Made by a program: the position numbers and the translations under genes. From positions 67,155 to 131,154 of the forward strand of contig CALFXL010000071.1 of assembly GCA_937958045.1 (NCBI GenBank): a DNA stretch of 64,000 nucleotides. The letters are read 5' to 3'. Positions 33,283-42,762 of this stretch are shown piece by piece. The DNA comes from an uncultured Opitutaceae bacterium (GTDB lineage: Bacteria > Verrucomicrobiota > Verrucomicrobiia > Opitutales > Opitutaceae). Numbering within the stretch: position 1 is the first letter of the stretch; each line of letters opens with the position of its first letter. Under the pieces are notes generated by a model, which saw only the letters and a list, made by a program, of their open reading frames with translations, searched no databases and was not told the origin of the DNA.

Positions 33283-33789
33283 TTACAGCAGGTCGAAGCG
33301 GCAACCCATCGTCAGCAGCTCCGTGCCGGGATTTCGGTCCGAGATACTGCCGTTTGAGATGTGCGCCAGTCGCAGAAAGATCCATTGGCGCACGCCGATC
33401 TTTCGCGTCAGTTCGCCATACGAATAAAACTCCAAATGGCTGCCCAGATCTGCGCCTTCGTGGCGCTCGTAATAGCCAGGACCAAAACCCACCGCGCCCT
33501 CCCACCCGTCCGCGAGGCTCCAACTCCGCGCTACGCCCCCCCCCACAAAAACCGCGCCGTCCGTCGCCCAGCTCGCCAAGATCCACGGCGTTAAGCCGGC
33601 TTTCCAAGCGCTTCCTTGGTAATCGATGCCCAAGAGCGGATTTTTTTCCCCGTCAAAAACGCCGGAAATTCCTCCGTGCAAATAAAGCGTTCCGCGCCTT
33701 TCGCTTTTCCCAAAATCGTCCACAGCTGCGTGAATCGTTGAAACGAATAATCCGAAGAGTCCTGTCAGGTACCAGCGTTTGAAAACCAT
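33283..33789 (-). CDS. Lipid A 3-O-deacylase (PagL-like)
   Basis: Removes the 3-O-linked acyl chain from lipid A in the outer membrane. 168 residues from the ATG at 33789 (MVFKRWYLTGLFG), including a signal peptide. Near the C-terminus 'LRLAHISNGSISDRNPGTEL' carries the PagL His-x-Ser and downstream Glu that form its catalytic triad, with the family's 'SN' and 'NPGTE' in place; 'FYSYGELTRKIG' is the preceding strand. It ends 77 bases before the barrel gene start on the same strand, so the two may be co-transcribed. Confidence 0.8.
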   Translation of the reverse strand: MVFKRWYLTGLFGLFVSTIHAAVDDFGKSERRGTLYLHGGISGVFDGEKNPLLGIDYQGSAWKAGLTPWILASWATDGAVFVGGGVARSWSLADGWEGAVGFGPGYYERHEGADLGSHLEFYSYGELTRKIGVRQWIFLRLAHISNGSISDRNPGTELLTMGCRFDLL

Positions 33790-33942
33790 GAACGAAACGG
33801 CCTGAACTGTCAGCCCGCTGTCGTGCGTCAATCCCGCAAATAACGCCGCCTCCCGGGAAGCATCTCGCGATGCCACGCCTCAAGCGCCCGTCAGGGTGCG
33901 ATTCTCCACCCAATTCTTTGTGATGCTTTCTGAGCGCGACAC

Positions 33943-34647
33943 TTACTCGCCGAACTCGCCCAGCGGTTTGCGCGCGGCTTTCTCCGCGGCGATTTGGGCT
34001 GCGAGCTTGGGGTCGTGAAGGGCCTCGCGTTCGCGCAGGCGGCGCTCGCGTTCGCGCAACTCTTCTTCGCGCTGTTCGAGCTCGGTTTCCTTCTCCTGCT
34101 GCTCCTGAACTTTTTCGAAAAGCTTGGTCTCGCTCTCGTCCAAAAAGGCTTCGCGTTCGCGCAGGGCTTCGCGTTGCTCCTGCAACAGGGCCTGCTGGCG
34201 CTCCACTTCGGCTTTCAACTGCTCGAGCGCAGCCTGTTCTTCATGACTCAACGGACGCGCATCCGCCGCCGCCGCTGCTTTATTCTTGGTGGCTTCGAGA
34301 AGTGATTCGCGCGCGCGGAGGAGATTCTCCATCTCGGCAAGTTCGCGTTCGCGCTCAAGTAACCGGCCTTCGAGATCTTGCAAACTGCGTTCCCGCTCTT
34401 CGAGTTTCTGCGTGAGTTGACGGAGCGATTTTTCGAGCTCCGCCATCTTGTGATGATCCACACTGAGCGGATCGCCCCACGGATTGCGCGTGGCGGAACG
34501 AAGCGCGCTGAGCGTTTTTTTTGTTTCCGCAGCCGTCTCGGAAATTTCGAACGGCGATCGCAGTTTGCGCCGCGGCAATACCAAAGGCGTTTCGGACTTC
34601 GGCTTGGGCGGAAACTTGATGACGACGGGTTGCGGATCGGCGGACAT
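33943..34647 (-). CDS. Coiled-coil protein of the ParA cluster
   Basis: 234 residues. After a Pro/Lys-rich N-terminal ~60 residues, almost all of residues ~65-225 is an uninterrupted heptad-rich coiled coil ('KLEERERSLQDLEGRLLERE', 'EELRERERRLREREAL'). It has no signal peptide or membrane helix. Its start is 29 bases downstream of the adaptor-like gene (34677-35714), itself 23 bases downstream of parA, so the three probably form an operon. A scaffold or spacer role in a positioning system is inference. Confidence 0.7.
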   Translation of the reverse strand: MSADPQPVVIKFPPKPKSETPLVLPRRKLRSPFEISETAAETKKTLSALRSATRNPWGDPLSVDHHKMAELEKSLRQLTQKLEERERSLQDLEGRLLERERELAEMENLLRARESLLEATKNKAAAAADARPLSHEEQAALEQLKAEVERQQALLQEQREALREREAFLDESETKLFEKVQEQQEKETELEQREEELRERERRLREREALHDPKLAAQIAAEKAARKPLGEFGE

Positions 34648-34676
34648 TACAAGCGGTTACTCGTGATCGGCACCTT

Positions 34677-35714
34677 TCACGATTTCTTAAACAAGCGGCC
34701 GAGACGGGCAAACAGACCACTGCGCGGCGACTGCGCCGGGTCAGTCGCGGGTGTGATCGTGGTGGTGGGTTTGGCGTAATCGTCGAGCGGCACGAGATAC
34801 GGTTTTAAGAGACCGGTCACGATCGACTCGATGAGGGGATTTTTCAACACAATGGCCAGACGCGCCACCGGCACGCCCGTGTTCACCTGTTCCTGAAGTT
34901 GGGCGTGGTCCGCCTGGAAATATTCGATGTAGGAAGCCGTATGCTGGCGGAGCACTTCTTCCGCAGCGTCGGCATCGGCTTGTTGCGCCGCGGCGGCTTT
35001 TTCGGCGTCTTCGGTGCCGAGGATCGCGCCATAGCGCTGGGCGAGCGAGGCCGCGACTTCATCGGGAAACGCACGTACGGCGAGCGCGATGCCTTCGAGC
35101 AAATGAAGGCCTTTATCTCCCGGACGAAACGGCAGATACTGCGCGAGCGTCTGCTCGTCGATGTGCGACAGCGAATTGATCAACGCACGAAAATCGCCTC
35201 CGAGGATGACGTTGTGCGAGATGCCTTGGGCAAACATCGCGAAGGCTTTGAGCGTCGTGATGTTTTCCAGATTGCAGAACTCGCGCGTCTCGGGCGTGAG
35301 CGCGATGAGCGAGATCGGAAAATCTTCGGGGATGCCCAGCTTGGTGAGATTTTTGAGGATCGGATTGTCGCGCTCGTCCACCAACGCGTCGTTGGTCACC
35401 ATTTCGCCAAACGGTTCGTCGAACGCGAGGGTCTCCTGCAAAATCGTGATGAGCTGATCGACGCGCTCCGGATGTCCGGCGAGTCCGGGCATGGCGCAGA
35501 GTTCGCGGAAAGGGAGATCGATGTATTTCGCGGGCGTCTCGTCGGCGCCGGTCAACGGCCAGGGCGCGACGTTGAGATTTTCCGCGAGCCCGGCCAATCG
35601 CGTATCGATCATGATCGAGGTCTGAAACGCGGCGCGGACCGCATCCCATTCGCGCGGGCTGAATTTGCCGGCAACCGGCTGATTCGACGGAGTGGCTTCT
35701 GAATTCGACGACAT
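34677..35714 (-). CDS. ParA-linked hypothetical protein with repeated helical domains and amphipathic tail
   Basis: 345 residues, no family recognised. Two helical stretches ('DLPFRELCAMPGLAGHPERV' and 'KNLTKLGIPEDFPISLIALT' with 'ITTLKAFAMF') have the rhythm of helix-hairpin-helix or alpha-CTD-like repeats. Then come an Ala-rich helix, a Pro/Thr-rich linker and the C-terminal 'GLFARLGRLFKKS', a basic amphipathic helix much like the membrane-targeting tail of MinD. It sits between parA and the coiled-coil gene. A membrane-attached adaptor for the ParA ATPase is a reasonable hypothesis, not a finding. Confidence 0.65.
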   Translation of the reverse strand: MSSNSEATPSNQPVAGKFSPREWDAVRAAFQTSIMIDTRLAGLAENLNVAPWPLTGADETPAKYIDLPFRELCAMPGLAGHPERVDQLITILQETLAFDEPFGEMVTNDALVDERDNPILKNLTKLGIPEDFPISLIALTPETREFCNLENITTLKAFAMFAQGISHNVILGGDFRALINSLSHIDEQTLAQYLPFRPGDKGLHLLEGIALAVRAFPDEVAASLAQRYGAILGTEDAEKAAAAQQADADAAEEVLRQHTASYIEYFQADHAQLQEQVNTGVPVARLAIVLKNPLIESIVTGLLKPYLVPLDDYAKPTTTITPATDPAQSPRSGLFARLGRLFKKS

Positions 35715-35737
35715 GGAACGGACAGCTGGAAAATGGA

Positions 35738-36622
35738 CTAGCTCGAATGATTCATCAACTCGCTGGCAGCGTCGCGGTAGTCCTGCGCGACGTTGTCCGT
35801 CTGATCGGCTTCCGTGCCGACCAGAATGACCGGCAAACCGAGCGTGACCGCCCGGCGCACCACCATCGCATCGCGAATGTGCGTATTGAAAATCTTCGCA
35901 TTGGGCGCGACGCGCTTCACGGTGCGAAATTGGTTCATGCGAAGTTGCATGCGCATCTTCGGCACTTCGATGTCCACGTTGGCTTTGATCGCGTTAAAAA
36001 TGATCCCGTTCACCAACGCTGGCGGCCCCATCTCGGCCGTGCGGAAACTCGCGGAGAGTCGGTGAAACTTCACAAGCTTCTCCACCAACAACGTGAAGCC
36101 GATGAGGCTCAACGCATCCGGATTCGCCGGCACGTAGATCTCATTCGAACAAAAGATGCCGCACTGCGACGCGCGCAGGATGTTCGGCGGACAATCGAAA
36201 AGGATGAAGTCGTACTGATCTTCGATCTCGGCGAGCTGCTGCTGAAACAACAGGTACGGCGGCATGCCGGGCGCGCCTTCGTACTCGGCTTCGAGATCCA
36301 CGAGATTAAAGGTCGTCGGCACCAGATCGAGGCCCGGGAGAAGTTTTTCGCCCGCTTTGTCTTCGACGACATCTTTCACCACGAGGTCTTTCACTCGCGC
36401 CACACCCGGGTCGAAAATGGAGAAAACCGCTCCCTCGCCCGTGTTATTGATCTTGTTCCAGCGTTCCAAACGGAGCAGCCAGATGCTCGCGTTGGATTGC
36501 GTGTCGAAGTCGAACAGCAAAACGCGCTTGCCGGCCTTCGCCAGACATGCCGCGAGGTTGACGATCAGCGACGTCTTACCGACGCCGCCTTTGTAGTTAA
36601 TAAAACTGATTTTACGAGCCAT
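35738..36622 (-). CDS. ParA-family ATPase
   Basis: 294 residues from the ATG at 36622 (MARKISFINYKGG). The deviant Walker A is 'KGGVGKTS' with the signature first Lys; 'LLFDFDTQSNASI' is the A' box and 'DFILFDCPPN' is Walker B. No N-terminal helix-turn-helix is present, so this is a short ParA like those that position cellular cargo rather than a plasmid-type repressor. No parB gene or parS-like repeat is adjacent. First gene of the three-gene cluster 33943-36622. Confidence 0.88.
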   Translation of the reverse strand: MARKISFINYKGGVGKTSLIVNLAACLAKAGKRVLLFDFDTQSNASIWLLRLERWNKINNTGEGAVFSIFDPGVARVKDLVVKDVVEDKAGEKLLPGLDLVPTTFNLVDLEAEYEGAPGMPPYLLFQQQLAEIEDQYDFILFDCPPNILRASQCGIFCSNEIYVPANPDALSLIGFTLLVEKLVKFHRLSASFRTAEMGPPALVNGIIFNAIKANVDIEVPKMRMQLRMNQFRTVKRVAPNAKIFNTHIRDAMVVRRAVTLGLPVILVGTEADQTDNVAQDYRDAASELMNHSS

Positions 36623-36835
36623 CCGATGTGCAGAAAACAGAGAATAACGCACGAAGCGCTAGAGAGTTGAATCGGCCAATCAGCACGCCCTCGCGAGGAT
36701 AAAAGTCAGCAGCTGTCTTTTGACGGATTTTTCAGCATGTGGTTTGCACACAAACGGAGGACGCGGCGTGCAACGTAACGCGCTTGTCACCTTCTCGCCA
36801 CTCGTTCGGCACGCTTCTCGGCCACCATTCGCCGC

Positions 36836-37234
36836 ATGATCATTCTCTGTGTCGACGACGAACGTGACGTTCTCGATCTCCTCGTCCTCCACCTCGAACG
36901 TGCGGACCATGTGGTTCGCACCGCCATGAGCGGACATGAAGCGCTCATCTCTATCGCGCGCCATCCGCCTCAACTCGTGATCCTCGACCTCATGCTGCCG
37001 GACATCGACGGCTTCGGCGTCTGCGAAATCCTTCGGCGCCAAGCGGGCACAGCCGCATTGCCAATCATCCTGCTCACCGCGTGGGCTACCCAGGACGCGC
37101 GACGCATGGGTTTCGAGTTGGGCGCGCTCGAATATCTGACGAAGCCGTTCAGCCCTCGGGAAATCGTGGAGCGCGTCGCACGCTACGATTCCGCGCCAAC
37201 AATCTCTTCATCGCCGGTCGCGAGCACCGAGTAA
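36836..37234 (+). CDS. Single-domain response regulator
   Basis: 132 residues comprising only a receiver domain: acidic pair 'CVDDERDVLDLL', phospho-acceptor Asp in 'VILDLMLPDIDGFGV', switch Thr in 'LLTAWAT' and Lys in 'YLTKPFSPREIV'. There is no output domain. It is divergent from parA across 213 bases; its kinase is not adjacent, although two hybrid kinases lie within 11 kb. Confidence 0.9.
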   Translation: MIILCVDDERDVLDLLVLHLERADHVVRTAMSGHEALISIARHPPQLVILDLMLPDIDGFGVCEILRRQAGTAALPIILLTAWATQDARRMGFELGALEYLTKPFSPREIVERVARYDSAPTISSSPVASTE

Positions 37235-37275
37235 GTTTGCTGGAAAATTCCCGACGCGAACTTTTTGTTCGCGCG

Positions 37276-37755
37276 ATGGATAAGGCTCTCCTCCGGCAGG
37301 CACTGCTCGCAAAACTCTCCGTGGAACTCGACACGCTCACGCGCGCCGCGCACATGGCGCGCGAGGAAGCGACCAGCGAAGAGAGCAAATCCGAGCACAA
37401 ATACGACATGCGCGGCCAGGAAGCGGCTTATCTCGCCGAGGGCCAGGCGCGCCTCGCCGCCGAGCTTCAAGAAACCATCACAATCTACCAGACGCTTCCC
37501 ATGCCCGCTTTCGGCGCCACCGATGCCATCGATCTCGGCGCAGTCGTCACGCTCGAGAATCGCGGCAAACCCGCGCACTATTTTCTCGGCCCACGCAACG
37601 GCGGGATGGAGATCGAGTTCGACGGAAAAACGCTCCTCGTCGTCACGCCGCAATCGCCGCTCGGCCGCCAGTTGCCCGGACGTCGCGTCGGCGACTCGGT
37701 GCAATTGCCCGGACGCGGCACCGTGATCACCCAACGCATCGTCGCTGTCGCGTGA
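37276..37755 (+). CDS. GreA/GreB-family protein, short variant
   Basis: 159 residues from the ATG at 37276 (MDKALLRQALLAKL). An N-terminal coiled coil bears 'SEHKYDMRGQEAAYLAEGQA', a conserved replacement of the D-x-x-E-N tip of GreA, followed by an FKBP-like domain ('GAVVTLENRGKPAHYFLGPR', 'SPLGRQLPGRRVGDSVQLPG'). It probably binds the RNA polymerase secondary channel, but the lost tip motif makes cleavage activity uncertain. It follows the response regulator by 41 bases and may be co-transcribed. Confidence 0.82.
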   Translation: MDKALLRQALLAKLSVELDTLTRAAHMAREEATSEESKSEHKYDMRGQEAAYLAEGQARLAAELQETITIYQTLPMPAFGATDAIDLGAVVTLENRGKPAHYFLGPRNGGMEIEFDGKTLLVVTPQSPLGRQLPGRRVGDSVQLPGRGTVITQRIVAVA

Positions 37756-37770
37756 TCACGGGCCCGACGT

Positions 37771-38460
37771 TCAATCGTTCAGGTTGAACTTCACCGGCAC
37801 CACCATCTTGAAACGCACGGGCTTGCTGCGCCGGGTGCCCGGCTCGAACCGCCAGCGCGAAACCGCGTTTATGGTCGGTTCTTCAAACTCACGATGCGAA
37901 GACCGCAGCACACGCGGAGAAAGCACGCGGCCGGCTTCATCGACGACAAACTCCACCAACACTTCTCCGCTTACACCGCTCGCCTTGAGCGCAAAGGGAT
38001 AAATCGGCGCCGGACGCGCCCGTGCCCGCGGCTCGAAGTCGAGGCTTAGCACGCTGTGGATGCCGTCACCACCGTATCCATTTCCCGAATACGGTCCTTT
38101 GCCGTCGCCGCGCGTAAAGCCGCCCGGGATGATGTTGGTGACGATGTCTGTGATCGTCCGCGGCGGCAGCAGATCGAACTCCATCACAAAATCGTCGATC
38201 GAATAGGTCGTCTCGATGCGTTCAGGTGCGACCGGCGGCGACGGCGGCGGATTTCCCGCAGCAGTCTCTCCGGAAGCGCCCGCCTCGTCGTCGGGCGGAG
38301 TATAGTCGTCCAGCACGACCTCCACGGGTTCGTGTGGAGTAATCGGTTTGGTCTTTGGTTCCGATCCTCCGGGGGCCGCTGGAGGCTTGGTGAAACCGAA
38401 CAACAGAAATGCGTGGGCGGAGACCACGATGACCACTGGCAAGGCGAAGTGACGTTTCAT
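37771..38460 (-). CDS. TonB-family energy transducer
   Basis: 229 residues: a short N-terminal membrane anchor ('HFALPVVIVVSAHAFLLFGF'), a Pro-rich periplasmic linker, and a C-terminal TonB domain ('RPAPIYPFALKASGVSGEVL' then 'VDEAGRVLSPRVLRSSHREF' and 'RWRFEPGTRRSKPV'). It couples the proton motive force from ExbB/ExbD to outer-membrane receptors; neither partner is in the window. It converges with the GreA/GreB-like gene. Confidence 0.85.
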   Translation of the reverse strand: MKRHFALPVVIVVSAHAFLLFGFTKPPAAPGGSEPKTKPITPHEPVEVVLDDYTPPDDEAGASGETAAGNPPPSPPVAPERIETTYSIDDFVMEFDLLPPRTITDIVTNIIPGGFTRGDGKGPYSGNGYGGDGIHSVLSLDFEPRARARPAPIYPFALKASGVSGEVLVEFVVDEAGRVLSPRVLRSSHREFEEPTINAVSRWRFEPGTRRSKPVRFKMVVPVKFNLND

Positions 38461-38574
38461 GGGGTTGTCCTCGGGGTTAGAGTTTCGCTTCGAAAAAGAA
38501 ACGCACGGCCACGCGCTTTATTACTCGCGCAGCAAGAGATTGAAAAAAAAGCGCCGCTCCCGTTTCTCCCGGAC

Positions 38575-39258
38575 ATGCCGCGTCTGATTCTTTTTGTCCT
38601 CAACGTCCTTTGGGCCGCCGCGCTTCACGCCGGCGCCATGCCTCCCGAGCTCGAAAAAGCGCTCGCGGATTATCGAGCCGAAGGCACACGCGGCTGGGCG
38701 TTCACGCAGACCACCGTATCCTCCGACAAGCAACTCGTCGAACGCTACAACCCCGCAAAGCCCGAAGCGCAGCGCTGGACGCTCTTGGAAAAAAATGGTC
38801 GAGCGCCCACCGAGGACGAGATTCGCGACTATCGCCAAGTGCTCGTACGCCGCACGCGCGGCGAGACCGCTCCGAATGTGAAGGATCAGATCCGCCCCGA
38901 AACATGTGAAGCCCTCGGCGTCGAGGGCGACCGCGCGCGTTATCGTTTTCAACTCAAACCCGGCGCCGAAGACGACAGCAGCGCGGAGCACATGGCGGTG
39001 ACGTTCACCCTGCATCAACCAACCGGCACCATTGAACAGGTCGAGCTCGCGAGCATACGTCCGTTTTCACCGATGTTTGCGGTAAAGATTCAGGAAGCGC
39101 GCACGGTGATCTGGTACACGTTGCCCGATGAAAATACGCCGACCTTGTTGAAAGAAATTCAAGTCCGCGTCCGCGGCCGCGCCATGTTCTTTAAATCTCT
39201 CGATCAGGACATGACCGTGACCTATTCGGACTACGAAAATATGCGCGGGAAACGTTAA
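38575..39258 (+). CDS. Exported hypothetical protein
   Basis: 227 residues from the ATG at 38575 (MPRLILFVLNVLWAAALHAG), which begins a signal peptide; the longer upstream frame is antisense to tonB. The mature part is a beta-rich 'ARYRFQLKPGAEDD...MAVTFTLHQPTGTIEQVELA' domain that may fold like lipid-binding LolA-type half-barrels, a weak guess. Divergent from tonB across 114 bases. Confidence 0.6.
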   Translation: MPRLILFVLNVLWAAALHAGAMPPELEKALADYRAEGTRGWAFTQTTVSSDKQLVERYNPAKPEAQRWTLLEKNGRAPTEDEIRDYRQVLVRRTRGETAPNVKDQIRPETCEALGVEGDRARYRFQLKPGAEDDSSAEHMAVTFTLHQPTGTIEQVELASIRPFSPMFAVKIQEARTVIWYTLPDENTPTLLKEIQVRVRGRAMFFKSLDQDMTVTYSDYENMRGKR

Positions 39259-39364
39259 CGACCGCGGTACGGCCCCTGCTCTTGCTTTCTCTCTCTGAAC
39301 ATCTTCAAGATCATTTTTCCAAGGCCCTTGGCATCAACGCCGTGGCGCCGTCCAGCCATCCCGA

Positions 39365-42268
39365 GTGAGTCGCTTTTCCCACCTGAACCGCCTGCCACCC
39401 CCGGCGCGCACACCCCGACCGCGCGCACGCACCGCGCTGCTCCGGATCGCCGCCTTCACGGCAGCATTGTATTCAATTTCTTCATACGCAGCGGAGCCTC
39501 CTCGCGTCGTCCATGTCGGAATTGATGAAGATGCGCATCCTTTCACATTCCTCGATGAGCAAGGCCGCGCCGCCGGTTTCTGCATCGAACTCCTCGAGGC
39601 GGTCGCTCAAGAGCGAAACCTCACTTTCAGCTATTCCGCGCAATCGTGGACGGAGACACTCGACCGCTTCCGACGCGGCGAGTTCGATGCGCTGGCCAAT
39701 CTATATGCCAACGCCGCACGCATGCAGTACGCGGAATTTTCCGTACCTCATGCGCAGCTGCCCGCCGCTCTCTTCCTGCGCACCACCGCGCCCCGTGTTC
39801 ATTCGCAAGAGGCGTTGAACGCTCTGCGCATCGCCGTCTCCGAACACAGTCTTGCGCACGATTTTCTCCAGGCGCACATGCCCGGCGCCAAAATTCATCC
39901 CGTTGGCGATCTCCGCGAGGCATTGATCGCGGTGGAAAACAACGAAGCCGATGCCGCGTTAATCCCGGCCGGTCGCGGCCGTCGTGCGTTGCTGGAAAAT
40001 CCGCTCCCGCATGTCGCCGAGTCCGACTTCGTTCCCGCGGGTCTGCACTACAACACCCATTTCGCGGTTCCGCGCGGACGCAGCGAGCTGCTCTACGAAC
40101 TGAATCTCGGCCTCCACGCACTTCGCGAAAACGGCACCTACGATCGTCTGTACGCGAAGTGGATCGATCCAAGCGAACAGCCTTTCGCTGCTTGGCGCGA
40201 TCTGCGCGCGCACTGGCTCACGCTCACGCTGATCGCGGCCGCGTTGACCGCAGTGTTTTTAGTGCAGCGGCGTTTGCTCCGTCGCCTGCGTCGCCAAACC
40301 GAAGCGTTAAAGACCAGCGAGGAACGCCTCGCGCTCGCGCTCGAGGGAAGCGAAGACGCGTTTTGGGATTGGGACATCGTGAACGGCCGCGTTTACCGCG
40401 GCCACCGCTGGACGGAGATCCTCGCCGATCCCGCCAACGAAATCGCTTCGCAGATCGACGGGTTGCGCGATCACGTGCATCCCGACGATCTTGATCGTTT
40501 CGAACAATTCAAACGCAGCCTCATCCGCGATGGCCAAGCGCGCACCGAATATCGTCTGCGCGCACAGGACGGTTCGTGGCGTTGGATTTTCGACCGCGGC
40601 AAAGTCGTCGCGCGCGGTCCTGATCAACAACCGATCCGCATCACCGGCGCGGCCACCGACATCACGCTGCGTAAGCGTATCGAGGAAGCCCTCGTGCGCA
40701 GCCAGGCACTGCTCGAACAAACCCAACAAGCCGCGGGCATGGGCGGTTGGGAATACGATCTGCGCACACGCACGATTTTCTGGACCAAAGAAACCTGGCG
40801 CATCCACGCACTGCCCCCTTCCGAAGATTCGCTGCCCGAGGAACGCGTTTTTGAGTTTTTCACGCCTTCAAGCCGCGAAGTGCTCACCGCCGCATTGGCT
40901 CGCGCCACGAATGAAGGTCAGCCCTTCGACCTCGAGCTGGAGCTGGTCACCGCTGAACACCGTCCCGTCTGGGTGCGCTACATCGGCCGCGTCGAGCTTG
41001 CGGGCGAAAAAGTCGTCCGCGTCTTCGGTTCGATTCAAGACATCACGCTCAACAAAAAAGCCGACGAAGAGCGCCGAAAGCTTCAGCTTAAAATGCTTGA
41101 AGCGCAAAAGCTCGAGAGTCTCGGCGTACTCGCCGGCGGCATCGCGCACGACTTCAACAACCTGCTCACCGTGATCATGGGCAACGCTTCGCTGGCCCGT
41201 GTCACCAACGGGGCCGCATCCGCCGAAGCGCTTGAGCATATCGAAACCGCCGCCAATCGCGCCGCCGACTTGTGCCGTCAAATGCTCTCCTACGCAGGCA
41301 AGAGCCGCTTCTCGCTCGAGAAGCACAATCTCAACAGTCTGATCGAAGACACCACGCACTTGTTCAAAACCTCGATCGCGAAAAACGCTGCGCTCGAGTT
41401 CGCACTTTCGAGCGAACCGCTCTTTGTCGAAATCGATGCCTCGCAGATCCGCCAGGTGATCATGAACCTCGTGATCAACGCGTCGGATGCCATCGGCACC
41501 GCGCCCGGAAACATCCGCATCCGCAGCGCAACTGCCCACATCACCGCCGAGCAACTGCGCGACGCGCGCATCGGCCAGGAACGTCCCCCGGGCGAGTACA
41601 TCACACTCGAAGTCGAGGACGACGGTTGCGGCATGAGCGCGGAAACGATCACGCGCATCTTCGACCCGTTCTTCACCACTAAATTCACCGGCCGCGGTCT
41701 CGGGCTTGCCGCCGTTCTCGGCATCGTGCGCGCGCACCGCGGAGCATTTTTCGTCCGCAGCGTACTCGGTAAAGGCACCACCTTCACCCTCGCGCTGCCT
41801 CCCGCCTCTGGCCCCACGCCCGCAACTCCAGCTCCCGTCCGCCCCGTCACACGGGAAAACAAAGCCGAAGGCACCATTCTTGTCGTGGACGACGAGCCAC
41901 AGGTCCGGAAAATCGCCGCATCCATCCTCGAAAAACACGGCTACACCGTCGCGCTCGCCGCCGACGGTTACGAAGCCCTCGCGCTCGCGCTCGCGCACGG
42001 CATGAGTTTCAAGGCCGTGCTGCTCGACCTCACGATGCCTGGCATCGACGGGCCCGCCACCTTGCGTGAACTGCGCGCCCTGAGCAAAACCGTGCCCGTC
42101 CTCATCATGAGCGGCTACAGCGAGACCGACGCCCGCAAACAAATCATCGCCGCCCCGCTTGTCGGTTTCATCCCCAAGCCCTTCGCGCACGAAGACCTCA
42201 TCAACAAGATGCAGGCGCTCATCGCCGAAGCCACCGACCTCGCCCCAAGCCCCGGCCAACCACGGTGA
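39365..42268 (+). CDS. Hybrid sensor histidine kinase with periplasmic solute-binding domain
   Basis: 967 residues from a GTG start. Order: signal/anchor ~15-35; bacterial periplasmic solute-binding domain ~40-270 ('VVHVGIDEDAHPFTFLDEQG'), as in amino-acid binding proteins; membrane helix ~280-300; two PAS/PAC modules ~325-570; HisKA with H595 in 'GGIAHDFNN'; HATPase with 'NLVINASDAI', 'DDGCGM' and 'GRGLGLAAVLGIV'; receiver domain with phospho-acceptor D888. It probably senses a small nutrient molecule directly in the periplasm and passes the phosphoryl group to its own receiver. No DNA-binding partner lies next to it. Confidence 0.92.
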   Translation: MSRFSHLNRLPPPARTPRPRARTALLRIAAFTAALYSISSYAAEPPRVVHVGIDEDAHPFTFLDEQGRAAGFCIELLEAVAQERNLTFSYSAQSWTETLDRFRRGEFDALANLYANAARMQYAEFSVPHAQLPAALFLRTTAPRVHSQEALNALRIAVSEHSLAHDFLQAHMPGAKIHPVGDLREALIAVENNEADAALIPAGRGRRALLENPLPHVAESDFVPAGLHYNTHFAVPRGRSELLYELNLGLHALRENGTYDRLYAKWIDPSEQPFAAWRDLRAHWLTLTLIAAALTAVFLVQRRLLRRLRRQTEALKTSEERLALALEGSEDAFWDWDIVNGRVYRGHRWTEILADPANEIASQIDGLRDHVHPDDLDRFEQFKRSLIRDGQARTEYRLRAQDGSWRWIFDRGKVVARGPDQQPIRITGAATDITLRKRIEEALVRSQALLEQTQQAAGMGGWEYDLRTRTIFWTKETWRIHALPPSEDSLPEERVFEFFTPSSREVLTAALARATNEGQPFDLELELVTAEHRPVWVRYIGRVELAGEKVVRVFGSIQDITLNKKADEERRKLQLKMLEAQKLESLGVLAGGIAHDFNNLLTVIMGNASLARVTNGAASAEALEHIETAANRAADLCRQMLSYAGKSRFSLEKHNLNSLIEDTTHLFKTSIAKNAALEFALSSEPLFVEIDASQIRQVIMNLVINASDAIGTAPGNIRIRSATAHITAEQLRDARIGQERPPGEYITLEVEDDGCGMSAETITRIFDPFFTTKFTGRGLGLAAVLGIVRAHRGAFFVRSVLGKGTTFTLALPPASGPTPATPAPVRPVTRENKAEGTILVVDDEPQVRKIAASILEKHGYTVALAADGYEALALALAHGMSFKAVLLDLTMPGIDGPATLRELRALSKTVPVLIMSGYSETDARKQIIAAPLVGFIPKPFAHEDLINKMQALIAEATDLAPSPGQPR

Positions 42269-42508
42269 GCATAGAACTCGACCGTAAACCTTCCGCGTAG
42301 CGGAAGACCTAGTCGCATATTCCCCGGCTCACGGACGGCGAAGCCGCCAATATTCCCAATGCAGATTCGATGAGAAAATCGAGAACGGGTTCGCCGATGA
42401 AGAGAGTGATGAACACGCCCTCGTTTCAGACCGCTCTATAGCGTTTTCGATCGGATGATCAGTCCAGCCCGGCCGGGCTCAAAATCCCTCGTTTTTCAGA
42501 GGGAAAGC

Positions 42509-42600
<92 letters not shown>

Positions 42601-42762
42601 GGGAGCAGGGGCACGAAGCAAAACCTCGTCAGAATGGAGCGCAAGGACTTTTCTCCGGCGAATGTGAAGATGTCGGAACGCCCTTGGGGAGCGTCGCTTT
42701 TAGCCGCGCTTCCTGCCTGGAACGACGGTCGAGATCCAACCGCCGCGCCCCTGTTCAGGCGC

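Noticed and set aside
33206..33607. N-terminal extension of the outer-membrane barrel frame up to 33607
   Set aside because: It starts with TTG, overlaps the PagL-like gene and puts the signal peptide in mid-protein; the ATG at 33205 is the sensible start.
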